From the IMG/VR virus record IMGVR_UViG_3300018080_000138, positions 32,709-96,708 of that record: a stretch of DNA of 64,000 nt. One strand, given 5' to 3'. The notes beneath the pieces were generated by a model that ran no database searches, was not told where the DNA came from, and saw only the letters and a list, made by a program, of their open reading frames with translations. Both the position numbers and the translations under genes were made by a program. This DNA is from a virus. This document shows, piece after piece, positions 56,525-64,000 of the stretch (its first letter is position 1; every line of letters starts with the position of its first letter).

Positions 56525-57244
56525 ATGAGGATAGGGATATTACAGCCTGGGTATTTGCCATGGCTTGGATTTTTTGATCAAATGGATAAAGTCGATTTAT
56601 TTATTCTTTTGGATACTGTCCAGTATACAAAAAATGACTGGAGAAACCGTAATAGAATTAAAACTTTTCAAGGTATGCAGTGGTTAACTGTGCCAATATC
56701 TTTTAAGCTTGGTGATACAATAGCAGAGGCATTAGTTGTTGATTCTAATTGGAGAAGAAAACATTTGAGAGCGTTAGAACTTAATTATGGTAGTGCAAAA
56801 TATTTTGATTGGTTATTTCCGGATTTGAAGATACTTTTACAAGCAAGATGGACATCGTTAAGTAAATTAAATTTTATGTTATTATCATTTTTAAAGAAAA
56901 AATTGAGTATCAGTACGAAATTGGTTTTAATGTCGTATTATATCGATAACAAAGCAAGCATACATACTTATATTACTGATAAAAGTAAAGATATTAAACC
57001 AAATATGAGATTGGTTAATATTTGTAAGGAGTTTGGTGCAACAGAGTTTTTAGAAGGAAAAAGTGGTTGTAATTATATGGATATAAAGTTATTTGAAAAA
57101 AATGGTATACATGTAGAATTTCATGATTTTAAGCATCCGGTATATCCACAGTTACATGGTGAGTTTATACCATATTTATCAATAGTAGATTTATTATTTA
57201 ATTGTGGTGATAAGTCATTATATTATCTAAGAGGAAATAGATGA
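56525..57244 (+). CDS. WbqC-like family protein
   Basis: A 239-residue protein matching the WbqC family: GILQPGYLPWLGFFDQMDKVDLFILLDTVQYTKNDWRNRNRIKT in pieces, WLTVPISFK, then LELNYGSAKYFDWLFPDL, NICKEFGATEFLEG and FHDFKHPVYPQLHGEFIPYLSIVDLLFNCG. WbqC proteins occur in O-antigen and surface-sugar clusters and are suggested to acylate amino sugars. AGGAG precedes the ATG. It overlaps the dehydratase gene by 4 bases. Confidence 0.88.
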   Translation: MRIGILQPGYLPWLGFFDQMDKVDLFILLDTVQYTKNDWRNRNRIKTFQGMQWLTVPISFKLGDTIAEALVVDSNWRRKHLRALELNYGSAKYFDWLFPDLKILLQARWTSLSKLNFMLLSFLKKKLSISTKLVLMSYYIDNKASIHTYITDKSKDIKPNMRLVNICKEFGATEFLEGKSGCNYMDIKLFEKNGIHVEFHDFKHPVYPQLHGEFIPYLSIVDLLFNCGDKSLYYLRGNR

Positions 57245-58230
57245 GAATATTAGTAGCAGGTGGTGCTGGATTTATAGGATCAGATTTTGTTCGATTATTG
57301 TTTAATCAGACAAATCATAATATAGTAATTGTAGATAAATTAACTTATGCGTCAGATTTAAGAAATATCGAAGATATTTTAGCTTCTGAAAGGATACAGT
57401 TTTTTCAAGGTGACATAAGAGACTTTGGTTTTATGTATGATATTATCACTAATGTAGATTATATAATAAATTTTGCCGCAGAAACACATGTTGCAAGATC
57501 AATTTTTACAACATTAAATTTTGCAGAAACGGATTTTATGGGTACTCAAGTTATCTGTGACTGTCTTGTTAGAAATAGACATATTAAGAGGTTTATTCAT
57601 GTATCTACATCAGAAGTATATGGAACGGCATTAACAGAGTATATGCATGAGGATCATCAATTAAATCCAAGATCACCATATGCCGCTGCAAAGGCAGCAG
57701 CGGATAGGTTGGTATATTCGTACATAAAAACATATAATATTCCAGCCTTAATTGTTAGGCCATTTAATAATTATGGAATAAGACAACATCCGGAGAAGCT
57801 TATACCAAGGTTTATAACTAATTCAATTCTTGGAAGAGAGTCATTAATCCATGGCGATGGAAATGCACTAAGAGACTGGGTATCAGTCAGAGATACATCA
57901 TCCGCAATATTATTGTTACTTACTTATGAAGATATTGATGGTGAGGTATTTAATATAGGAACAGGAAGATCATTATCAATAAAATACATTGCTAAAAGAA
58001 TAGAGGGTAAATATAGGTATGTTGAAGATAGACCTGGTCAGGTTAGTCGACATACAGCACATGTGGGTAAATTATGGAAGCTTGGTTGGCAACCATCTTA
58101 TAGTTTTGATGATCATCTAAAAGTTATTTTTGATTGGTATTCTAAAAATAAAGAATGGTGGATAGATAAAATTGAATATGCCAATGTTCCAATAAAAAAT
58201 GGTAATGGGACTGGTTTAATTTATAGGTAG
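57241..58230 (+). CDS. RmlB-like nucleotide-sugar 4,6-dehydratase
   Basis: A 329-residue extended SDR enzyme: VAGGAGFIGSDFVRLL (NAD loop), VDKLTYASDLRNIEDI, FAAETHVARSI, HVSTSEVYG, YAAAKAAADRLV (catalytic Tyr-x3-Lys) and RPFNNYGIRQHPEKLIPRFI. KLTYAS and FAAETHV are characteristic of dTDP-glucose 4,6-dehydratases, though the usual HVDRS is HVARS. It should make a 4-keto-6-deoxy sugar nucleotide for the aminotransferase at 58962. The start overlaps the WbqC gene by 4 bases (ATGA). Confidence 0.88.
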   Translation: MRILVAGGAGFIGSDFVRLLFNQTNHNIVIVDKLTYASDLRNIEDILASERIQFFQGDIRDFGFMYDIITNVDYIINFAAETHVARSIFTTLNFAETDFMGTQVICDCLVRNRHIKRFIHVSTSEVYGTALTEYMHEDHQLNPRSPYAAAKAAADRLVYSYIKTYNIPALIVRPFNNYGIRQHPEKLIPRFITNSILGRESLIHGDGNALRDWVSVRDTSSAILLLLTYEDIDGEVFNIGTGRSLSIKYIAKRIEGKYRYVEDRPGQVSRHTAHVGKLWKLGWQPSYSFDDHLKVIFDWYSKNKEWWIDKIEYANVPIKNGNGTGLIYR

Positions 58231-58239
58231 GAAAAATTT

Positions 58240-58965
58240 ATGGTATGTAGAATTTGCAGTAGTAATGATACTGTGCTTGAGTTATCAGTTACTAAAAGAA
58301 TAATGGGTCAGACAATTTTTAAGGTGTTTAAGTGTAATAGATGTCGTGGGTGGTTTGTTGGAAATAATATTTCAGAACAGGCATGGAGGACATTTGTTCT
58401 TCAAAATAAAGTTTCTATAGGAACAACAAGGACAGATTCTAATAGCAGAATAAAAAATGTATACCCAGTTTATTTGGCACACATGGAAAAGGTAATTCCA
58501 TTAGAAAGTGTTTCTACTTTATTAGATATTGGATGTTATACAGGTGGTTTTATGGATGTTTTATCAAAAAAATATCCATTAATACTTTTTAAAGGTATTG
58601 AACCAAATAAGCGGTTTTATGACATTGCTTTAGAAAAAAGGTTTGATGTTGATAATAAATTTTTTGATACTTGGAGTTCAACGATTTGCTATGATATAGT
58701 CGTACTTAACCAGGTATTAGAACATGTTTGCTATCCTGCAACTATATTAACTAAAGCAATAGATTATTTATCAGATGATGGGTATATGCTTATTACAATA
58801 CCTAATGTTAGTTCGATTTTGGATTCTATTTCGATTCCACAACACCTTAGTTATTTTAACCAAGAAAGCATTGATGCTTTATGTGATATATGTGGTATTG
58901 ATATTATTTATGATGCCGTGTACTTAAATTCAGGAAGATTACTTGTATGTAAAAAAGGTGTGTGA
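58240..58965 (+). CDS. SAM methyltransferase with N-terminal zinc motif
   Basis: A 241-residue protein. The N-terminus holds CRICSS and CNRCRGWFV, a four-Cys zinc ribbon. Then come TLLDIGCYTGGFMDVL (SAM motif I), GIEPNKRFYDIA, VVLNQVLEHVCYP and DDGYMLITIPN. Zinc-ribbon plus type-11 methyltransferases of this form act on sugars in many surface-glycan clusters. The stop overlaps the aminotransferase start. Confidence 0.85.
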   Translation: MVCRICSSNDTVLELSVTKRIMGQTIFKVFKCNRCRGWFVGNNISEQAWRTFVLQNKVSIGTTRTDSNSRIKNVYPVYLAHMEKVIPLESVSTLLDIGCYTGGFMDVLSKKYPLILFKGIEPNKRFYDIALEKRFDVDNKFFDTWSSTICYDIVVLNQVLEHVCYPATILTKAIDYLSDDGYMLITIPNVSSILDSISIPQHLSYFNQESIDALCDICGIDIIYDAVYLNSGRLLVCKKGV

Positions 58966-60110
58966 GATTAATGAATGTAAAATTTCATAGGCATAATTTA
59001 GGTAATTATGAACTTTCAGCAGTAGGCAGTGTTTTTAAGTCTGATTTTTTAACTACGGGTGAGAATGTGAAGGTATTTGAGCGGGAGTTTGCAATGCTTA
59101 CAAAAATGAAGCATTGTGTTGGTCTTAGTTCATGTACTGCTGCATTACACCTTGGTTTAGAGTATGTAAGATATATTATGGGGAATAATAAGTTTGTGGT
59201 TGCAACAACTCCGTTGACATATGTCGCAACCGTGTTGCCGGTAATAGCAACTGGTAGAAGATTATTATTTATTGATGTCGAAGAAAATACAGGATTATTA
59301 TCTACTAATGAATTACTTAAAGTTGCAGATGATGTTGATTTAGTAATTCCAATACATTTATATGGACAGGTATGTGATATGGTTCAGATAGGCGCAATTG
59401 CTGAACACTTTGATTTTTTAATCATGGAAGACAGTGCACATGTAATACATGGTATGGGGCATGGAAATTATCCTGGATATGAGTTTAATAGTATTGGTGC
59501 TGCGTATAGTTTTTATGCAACAAAGGCAATAACATGTGGTGAGGGTGGGGCATTTTGTACAAACAATTTGATGGTTACCGATTTTATTAGAAAGATGGCA
59601 CAACATGGTATTAATAAAACTGCATATGAGAGGTATAATGGTATTGATAGTTGGGATTTAGAGTATATTGGTTGGAAGTATAATATGTCAGATATTCAGG
59701 CAAGTATTTTACTTGCTCAATTAAAAAGAGAATTGGATTTTTGGGATAGAAGAAAATTAAATGAGTTTGCATACAGGAATTCATTGGATGATATTGTTGA
59801 TTTTCCTGAGATAAGTGATTCGCATGCGCATGATTACTTAATGACAACTATGTGGGTTGATCCTGGTAAGAGAGACAAGATAATGGAAGAATTAAGGAAA
59901 TTAGGTATTGGTATTAGTATGCATTACAAACCATTACATCTAATACGTAAGATTGCTGTGTATAAGGATTTGATAAACAGAACTTTGGCATTTCCAAATG
60001 CTGAGTTAATAGGGAGCAGAACAATTTCACTACCAAATTATCCATTATTGACCAAGAAGGAAATCGAGTATGTTATTGACTCAGTAAGAAAGGTAGTAAG
60101 ATCGGTATGA
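58962..60110 (+). CDS. DegT/DnrJ/EryC1 sugar aminotransferase
   Basis: A 382-residue PLP enzyme: FLTTGENVKVFEREFA, GLSSCTAALHLGLEY, TPLTYVATVLPV, DLVIPIHLYGQVCDM, LIMEDSAHVIHG and SFYATKAITCGEGGAFCT with the PLP lysine, then WKYNMSDIQASILLAQL. It would transaminate a keto-sugar nucleotide, most simply the product of the RmlB-like enzyme. The GTG at 58962 overlaps the previous stop; ATG 58971 is an alternative. Confidence 0.9.
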   Translation: MRLMNVKFHRHNLGNYELSAVGSVFKSDFLTTGENVKVFEREFAMLTKMKHCVGLSSCTAALHLGLEYVRYIMGNNKFVVATTPLTYVATVLPVIATGRRLLFIDVEENTGLLSTNELLKVADDVDLVIPIHLYGQVCDMVQIGAIAEHFDFLIMEDSAHVIHGMGHGNYPGYEFNSIGAAYSFYATKAITCGEGGAFCTNNLMVTDFIRKMAQHGINKTAYERYNGIDSWDLEYIGWKYNMSDIQASILLAQLKRELDFWDRRKLNEFAYRNSLDDIVDFPEISDSHAHDYLMTTMWVDPGKRDKIMEELRKLGIGISMHYKPLHLIRKIAVYKDLINRTLAFPNAELIGSRTISLPNYPLLTKKEIEYVIDSVRKVVRSV

Positions 60111-61330
60111 TAGAAATAAGAACAAACATTAAAAAAAATGTAATAGAGTATACAATGTCTAAGAAGTTGAGGTATATGAAAAATCAAAGGTTTGTTATTA
60201 GTTATACTTTTGATTTAAAATCATTTCCTTTACATCTTGCGAATTTTATGGTAGGAATTTTATTATCTGAGCATATTAGTTGGACAGGTGAGGATGTGCT
60301 GTTTTCTTCATTAACAAAGAAGGAAGTTAAATGTATCAATAAACATATCTTAAATAATTTTATTGCTAATCCGTATAAAAGAGTAATAAATAAATGTCCT
60401 GAGGTTCATTCTAAAAATATTAGTAAGTCTGAGTTAAACTTTGATGGTGGTCCAGTAATTACAATGAACGGGATGGGAAAGGATGGATTAGCACTTGCAA
60501 GCTTAGTAAGAGAACTTAATATTGAGCTGGTGAGTTGTGTAGTTGCCAATCAGTATAAAAATATGTCCTTATGGAAAGATAGGGCAAGAGCAATGAAAAA
60601 GTTTTATTCATCGAAGGGAATAATTCCGGCCTGGGTTGGAACATCTTATTTTCGAGGAAATAGTTATAAAATAATTCCTTGGCAAGTGTTTGCTTTTCCT
60701 GTTGCTTGGTTTTATAGCTCACGTGATATATTAATTGGATTTAATCTTGGAGACTCAAAGTTTTACTTAGGAAATGGATATTCACCAAGACCTAATGTTA
60801 CTGTGTTTTCATTTGACGCAATATCAAAGGCAACGGGATTTAGGATTGGAAATCCATTTTGGGGAGTAAGTCATTTAGTGATACAAAGATTGATTTTAGA
60901 AAGGTATCCTGAGGTTGCGCAGTTTCAAAGGAGTTGTATGCGTGGAATTCCTTGGTGTGGTAGGTGTGGAAAGTGTCTTGGAATAAATATTCTTGCACGT
61001 GCAGGCGGTAATACTACTAAAAAGTTGAGTCTTAGGAATATGAGAATTCACTGTGATACGTCTCATTGGAGGAGAGCGAATCCTCTTTCTGCTGATGTTT
61101 ATATGGAAGCAGAAAAAAAATTACGTGGTGAAGAATATCAGTTGTGGATAGAAAAATTAAACTTAAATGCACAAAAGTTTGCGTGGCATCCTACTAAGGT
61201 AATGAAGATATTAAAGGAACATGTATCTTGTACTAAAGTTGATCCGGGAAAGAATGGTTTGGGTTATACAAATGTACCATCTATATGGTCGAATATATGT
61301 CTAAAAGATAAATGGAGTATAAATGTCTAA
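60107..61330 (+). CDS. PP-loop (HUP) ATPase-like protein with Cys cluster
   Basis: In this 407-residue protein, FDGGPVITMNGMGKDGLALASLV resembles a PP-loop (SGGKDS-like, here NGMGKDG), then LVSCVVANQYKNM and an IIPW-VFAFPVAWFYSS block. The Cys cluster FQRSCMRGIPWCGRCGKCLGI recalls QueC- and MurL-like enzymes that activate a substrate by adenylation. The fit is moderate: the PP-loop deviates and the substrate is unknown. It lies within the sugar cluster and overlaps the aminotransferase gene by 4 bases. Confidence 0.6.
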   Translation: MIEIRTNIKKNVIEYTMSKKLRYMKNQRFVISYTFDLKSFPLHLANFMVGILLSEHISWTGEDVLFSSLTKKEVKCINKHILNNFIANPYKRVINKCPEVHSKNISKSELNFDGGPVITMNGMGKDGLALASLVRELNIELVSCVVANQYKNMSLWKDRARAMKKFYSSKGIIPAWVGTSYFRGNSYKIIPWQVFAFPVAWFYSSRDILIGFNLGDSKFYLGNGYSPRPNVTVFSFDAISKATGFRIGNPFWGVSHLVIQRLILERYPEVAQFQRSCMRGIPWCGRCGKCLGINILARAGGNTTKKLSLRNMRIHCDTSHWRRANPLSADVYMEAEKKLRGEEYQLWIEKLNLNAQKFAWHPTKVMKILKEHVSCTKVDPGKNGLGYTNVPSIWSNICLKDKWSINV

Positions 61331-62093
61331 AGTTACATTATCAGTTGCATTACCATTGTATGAAAGTAAGGATTCAGCATGGATAGCACTTGAGTCATTA
61401 TGTTATCAACGCAATGGTGGTGGACCATCTTGGGAATTATTGGTGGCTGAAGAAATAACAAACAATATGGTTGGTGCGGAGAACATACTTTCCTATAAAG
61501 ATAGACTTAGATTAGTTGGTTGTGAGCGAATTAGTTATACCCCACTTACTGAGTGGATACCATTGCCAAAGAAATGGAAATTACTTGCTAATAAAACATC
61601 AAGTACATCTGAAGTATTTTGCTTACAGGCAAGTGATTGCTACAGCCAGCCTTGGCGTATTTTTGAAAGTTATAAGCTGATAAAGAAAGGGAATGACTGG
61701 GTACAAAAAGGAAAAGGTATTTTTTATGATTTATTTACTGGTATAGTGGTATTATTTATTAGGGGTAAAAAAACGTATCGTCCAGCATTGGATATGTGTT
61801 TTAGAACTCAATATGCAAGGCAGTTGGAATCAAGTTCGTTGAAATCCAATATTGATGGTTGGTTATTTAGACAGTGTGCCAAATCTAAAAAAGGAAAGTT
61901 AAGAATTGGATGGACGTTATCTAATTCATGGATGTATGGTATTGATACCAATGGATTAAATAGGATATCAAAGAGTAGATTAACACAAATGAGAAAGAAA
62001 AGACCTCCATTTTATAGATGTACTTTAGATTGGAGGAAAAATTTACCTAATAAGGTAGTTGAAAGATTATTAAGTTACAAGGAGAAAAAATGA
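61323..62093 (+). CDS. GT2-like glycosyltransferase (divergent)
   Basis: A 256-residue protein: VALPLYESKDSAWIALESLCYQ, SWELLVAEE, then PLPKKWKLLANKTSSTSEVFCLQASDCYSQPW, which fills the GT-A acidic site with ASD. The remaining half (YRPALDMCFRTQYARQLE, NIDGWLFRQC) is unmatched but placed like an acceptor domain. It is divergent from the other GT2 enzymes in the window. It overlaps its neighbours by 8 and 4 bases and precedes fibre genes. Confidence 0.65.
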   Translation: MSKVTLSVALPLYESKDSAWIALESLCYQRNGGGPSWELLVAEEITNNMVGAENILSYKDRLRLVGCERISYTPLTEWIPLPKKWKLLANKTSSTSEVFCLQASDCYSQPWRIFESYKLIKKGNDWVQKGKGIFYDLFTGIVVLFIRGKKTYRPALDMCFRTQYARQLESSSLKSNIDGWLFRQCAKSKKGKLRIGWTLSNSWMYGIDTNGLNRISKSRLTQMRKKRPPFYRCTLDWRKNLPNKVVERLLSYKEKK

Positions 62094-62470
62094 GTATACC
62101 ATATGTTAGTCCGGCATACGATGATTTGACAACACGGGTTGCTGAGACTAATTTTCACAATAGGTTTTTAACACTTACTGTAACAGTCCCAGCTAATGAC
62201 TCAACTCAGATAAATGTTCTTCAAAGATTAGGTGGATGCGCAAACCGTATTATAGGATATATTACAGATGTAACAGATTTGGTATCAATTAGATTTAATG
62301 ATATAAATACAAGTGATTATCCATTATCAACTGTTGATAGTAAGTTGTACCTGGACAAGGTATTAATAAATCAGGTAGATATTATTAATACTGACGTTGT
62401 TGCAAGAACTGCTGTAATTTTACTTAGTAGGTATCAAAATGCACCAAGAACAAAGCAGGCGGGGATGTAA
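62090..62470 (+). CDS. Putative small virion protein
   Basis: A 126-residue, beta-rich, non-basic protein: FLTLTVTVPANDSTQINVLQRL, RIIGYITDVTDLVSIRFND and TAVILLSRYQNAPRTK. The repeated polar strands and its place between the glycosyltransferases and the fibre gene suggest a structural virion protein. No family is recognised. Confidence 0.6.
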   Translation: MSIPYVSPAYDDLTTRVAETNFHNRFLTLTVTVPANDSTQINVLQRLGGCANRIIGYITDVTDLVSIRFNDINTSDYPLSTVDSKLYLDKVLINQVDIINTDVVARTAVILLSRYQNAPRTKQAGM

Positions 62471-62474
62471 TTAG

Positions 62475-64000
62475 ATGGCAACGATAAATAGAGCTTATTT
62501 TGCTACTTCCCTGACAGGAGGTGGCGATGGTGCGTTAGATGAGATTTCCGGAGCTGTTTTAAGTGATCTTGATGCTGTGTTAGGAATAACAGGGGATACC
62601 GGTTATCTATATACTCTCGATGCCACTTCTGGAGCAGCGGAATCCTCACCTGATATAGTATCTCCGGATACCAGTCCGGGAACAAAAAGATGGACGTTGG
62701 TGAACCTTAATACTCCAAGATTAGAGACGGATAAGGTTAGGGCAAGGACATCTTCTGGTCTAAAGTTGGAAGATGATGGTGGAAATCTTGGTATTTTTAT
62801 TGAGGATGGAGGCCAAGTTGGAATAAATAATTTGACCCCATCCCAAGCTCTGGATGTTGTGGGTAATTTGGAGTTAGAAGATACTACCAGTTCTTTGATG
62901 GGTGTTGTGTGTAAAGGAGCAGATGTATTTATACACAATTTCCACCACCCAACTGGAGGTGGAGCTGTACCTAATGGAATGAATTTATTTTTTGGTGTGG
63001 ACGCAGGTAATTTTACTATGGGTGCGACAGCTACAGCTATAGATGAGTCCTCCTATAATATAGGAATAGGGAGGACTGTGCTGTCAGAAAATACTTTAGG
63101 TCTTGGTAATGTTGGTGTAGGTCCGTTTACGCTTTCGGAAAATACTGAGGGTAACCAAAATGTTGCTATTGGGTTAAATTCTCTTAGGAGGAACACAACC
63201 GGTTATCGTAATACTGCCATTGGTGGTGGAATGCAGTATAGTACTACAGCACATGATAATGTAGCAATTGGGGCATGTTTGAATACCAATGTCGATGGAA
63301 GCTATAATGTTGCAATAGGAAGGGATTCGTTGGAGGAGAATATTTCTGGTGAGTTTAATATTGCGGTTGGATATCTTGCACTAAACAAAAATTTAGCAAA
63401 TACAAACATAGCAATTGGTTCAAGTACACTCATGGAGAATACCACAGGTATATATAACATAGCAATTGGTTCGAGTGCACTTAATGCTAATACTATAGCA
63501 GATTCAAATATTGGTATTGGTATAGATGCTTTAATGAATAATACTACTGGGCAATGGGGGACTGCTATTGGTACAGATGCATTGCAGTTTAATGTGGACG
63601 GGAGTTTTAATACGGCTCTTGGAATGCGTGCTGCACGGGATAATGTTTCCGGTAGTAATAATGTTTGTTTGGGTTATTATGCCTGTAAAAGTGGTCTTGG
63701 TTCGGATACGGTTGGTGTTGGAGTTGAATCTTTATACAATAGTACTGTTGGCGACAATGTCGCTGTTGGTTTTAGGGCTGGATATACTGGAACTACTGGG
63801 ACCCCAAATGTTATTGTAGGAAAAGAGGCATTATTTAGTAATGTTTCTGGTAATAATAATACTATAATTGGTTACCGGGCTGGCTATAATGTTTTAAGTT
63901 CAAATAATGTCTTAATTGGTCACCAAGCTGGTGACCTAATAACTACAGGCACAGATAATATTATTATAGGGCATGATGAAGATCCCCCACTTGCTACAAC
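62475..64000 (+). CDS. YadA-head-like adhesin or tail fibre (3' partial)
   Basis: An open frame from ATG 62475 to the window end, 508 codons without a stop, so the gene is cut by the window. After a beta-rich start it becomes a tandem array of N-(V/I)-A-I-G-x-x-A-L units separated by N-T-x-G turns (NVAIGLNSLRRN, NTAIGGGMQYS, NVAIGACLN, NIAIGSSTLMEN, NTIIGYRAGYN). The spacing is about 20-30 residues. This is the left-handed beta-roll of YadA/Hep_Hag heads, used in trimeric phage fibres. It directly follows the sugar-pathway genes, so it is a candidate for glycosylation. It is somewhat richer in GC than its neighbours. Confidence 0.85.
   Translation, partial: MATINRAYFATSLTGGGDGALDEISGAVLSDLDAVLGITGDTGYLYTLDATSGAAESSPDIVSPDTSPGTKRWTLVNLNTPRLETDKVRARTSSGLKLEDDGGNLGIFIEDGGQVGINNLTPSQALDVVGNLELEDTTSSLMGVVCKGADVFIHNFHHPTGGGAVPNGMNLFFGVDAGNFTMGATATAIDESSYNIGIGRTVLSENTLGLGNVGVGPFTLSENTEGNQNVAIGLNSLRRNTTGYRNTAIGGGMQYSTTAHDNVAIGACLNTNVDGSYNVAIGRDSLEENISGEFNIAVGYLALNKNLANTNIAIGSSTLMENTTGIYNIAIGSSALNANTIADSNIGIGIDALMNNTTGQWGTAIGTDALQFNVDGSFNTALGMRAARDNVSGSNNVCLGYYACKSGLGSDTVGVGVESLYNSTVGDNVAVGFRAGYTGTTGTPNVIVGKEALFSNVSGNNNTIIGYRAGYNVLSSNNVLIGHQAGDLITTGTDNIIIGHDEDPPLAT

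Noticed and set aside
1-64000. Insertion sequences, homing endonucleases or integrase
   Set aside because: I looked for transposase, HNH, GIY-YIG and tyrosine or serine recombinase motifs in the translated frames and found none.

Overview
This window is about 64 kb of an AT-rich tailed bacteriophage genome with an HK97-type head. Every gene I accept is on the + strand. Genes are packed with 1-30 base overlaps, and TAA, TAG and TGA are all used as ordinary stops. Strong GAGGTGAT/GGAGG ribosome sites point to a bacterial host with a normal anti-Shine-Dalgarno sequence. I see no integrase, transposase, CRISPR array or canonical tRNA. The host cannot be named from the sequence. Both ends of the window run on, so the genome is larger than 64 kb. 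|| Layout. (1) 0-8.3 kb holds replication and recombination genes: an HU-like protein with a charged repeat tail, a gp32-like ssDNA-binding protein, a RuvC-like nuclease, RecA, an Mre11/Rad50 complex whose Rad50 is encoded as two separate half-proteins, a DnaN-type clamp and a DnaX-type clamp loader. (2) 8.3-10.7 kb is packaging: a probable small terminase, and a large terminase split into ATPase and nuclease genes that overlap by 4 bases. (3) 10.7-18.5 kb has glycosyltransferases, a ClpP-like protease, an Rnl2-type RNA ligase and small genes. (4) 18.5-20.3 kb has no credible gene but can be folded by eye into many nested helices. I read it as two large structured RNAs, the first ending in an intrinsic terminator. 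(5) 20.3-32.9 kb is an accessory region of very small genes. Its first half is cut into operons by repeated modules: a palindromic terminator, then a leader, then a promoter with the conserved core TGGGATGATTYTTGCA. The module spacing matches a sigma-54 -24/-12 promoter. Several tiny protein families are duplicated here, some copies are decayed, and there is a tRNA-like element and a sigma region-2-like protein. (6) 33-45.8 kb is a glycosylation region: a pyruvyl-transferase-like protein, a MurB-like protein, six glycosyltransferases (including four paralogues placed in mirror order around a glycosidase-like gene) and a methyltransferase. (7) 45.9-50.6 kb encodes portal, MuF-like protein, prohead protease/scaffold and major capsid protein. 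(8) 50.6-62.1 kb has more glycosyltransferases plus a nucleotide-sugar pathway: RmlB-like dehydratase, DegT-type aminotransferase, GNAT acetyltransferase, WbqC-like, radical SAM, methyltransferase and PP-loop proteins. (9) From 62.5 kb a long YadA-head-like adhesin or tail-fibre gene runs off the window. || How the genes fit together. The first 8 kb would give the phage its own clamp, clamp loader and recombination system. Fourteen glycosyltransferase-like genes lie among the head genes and next to the fibre gene, together with sugar-nucleotide enzymes. This suggests that the phage glycosylates its own virion (capsid or fibre) or remodels the host surface. The RNA-rich gap and the repeated regulatory modules are the least ordinary parts of the window.
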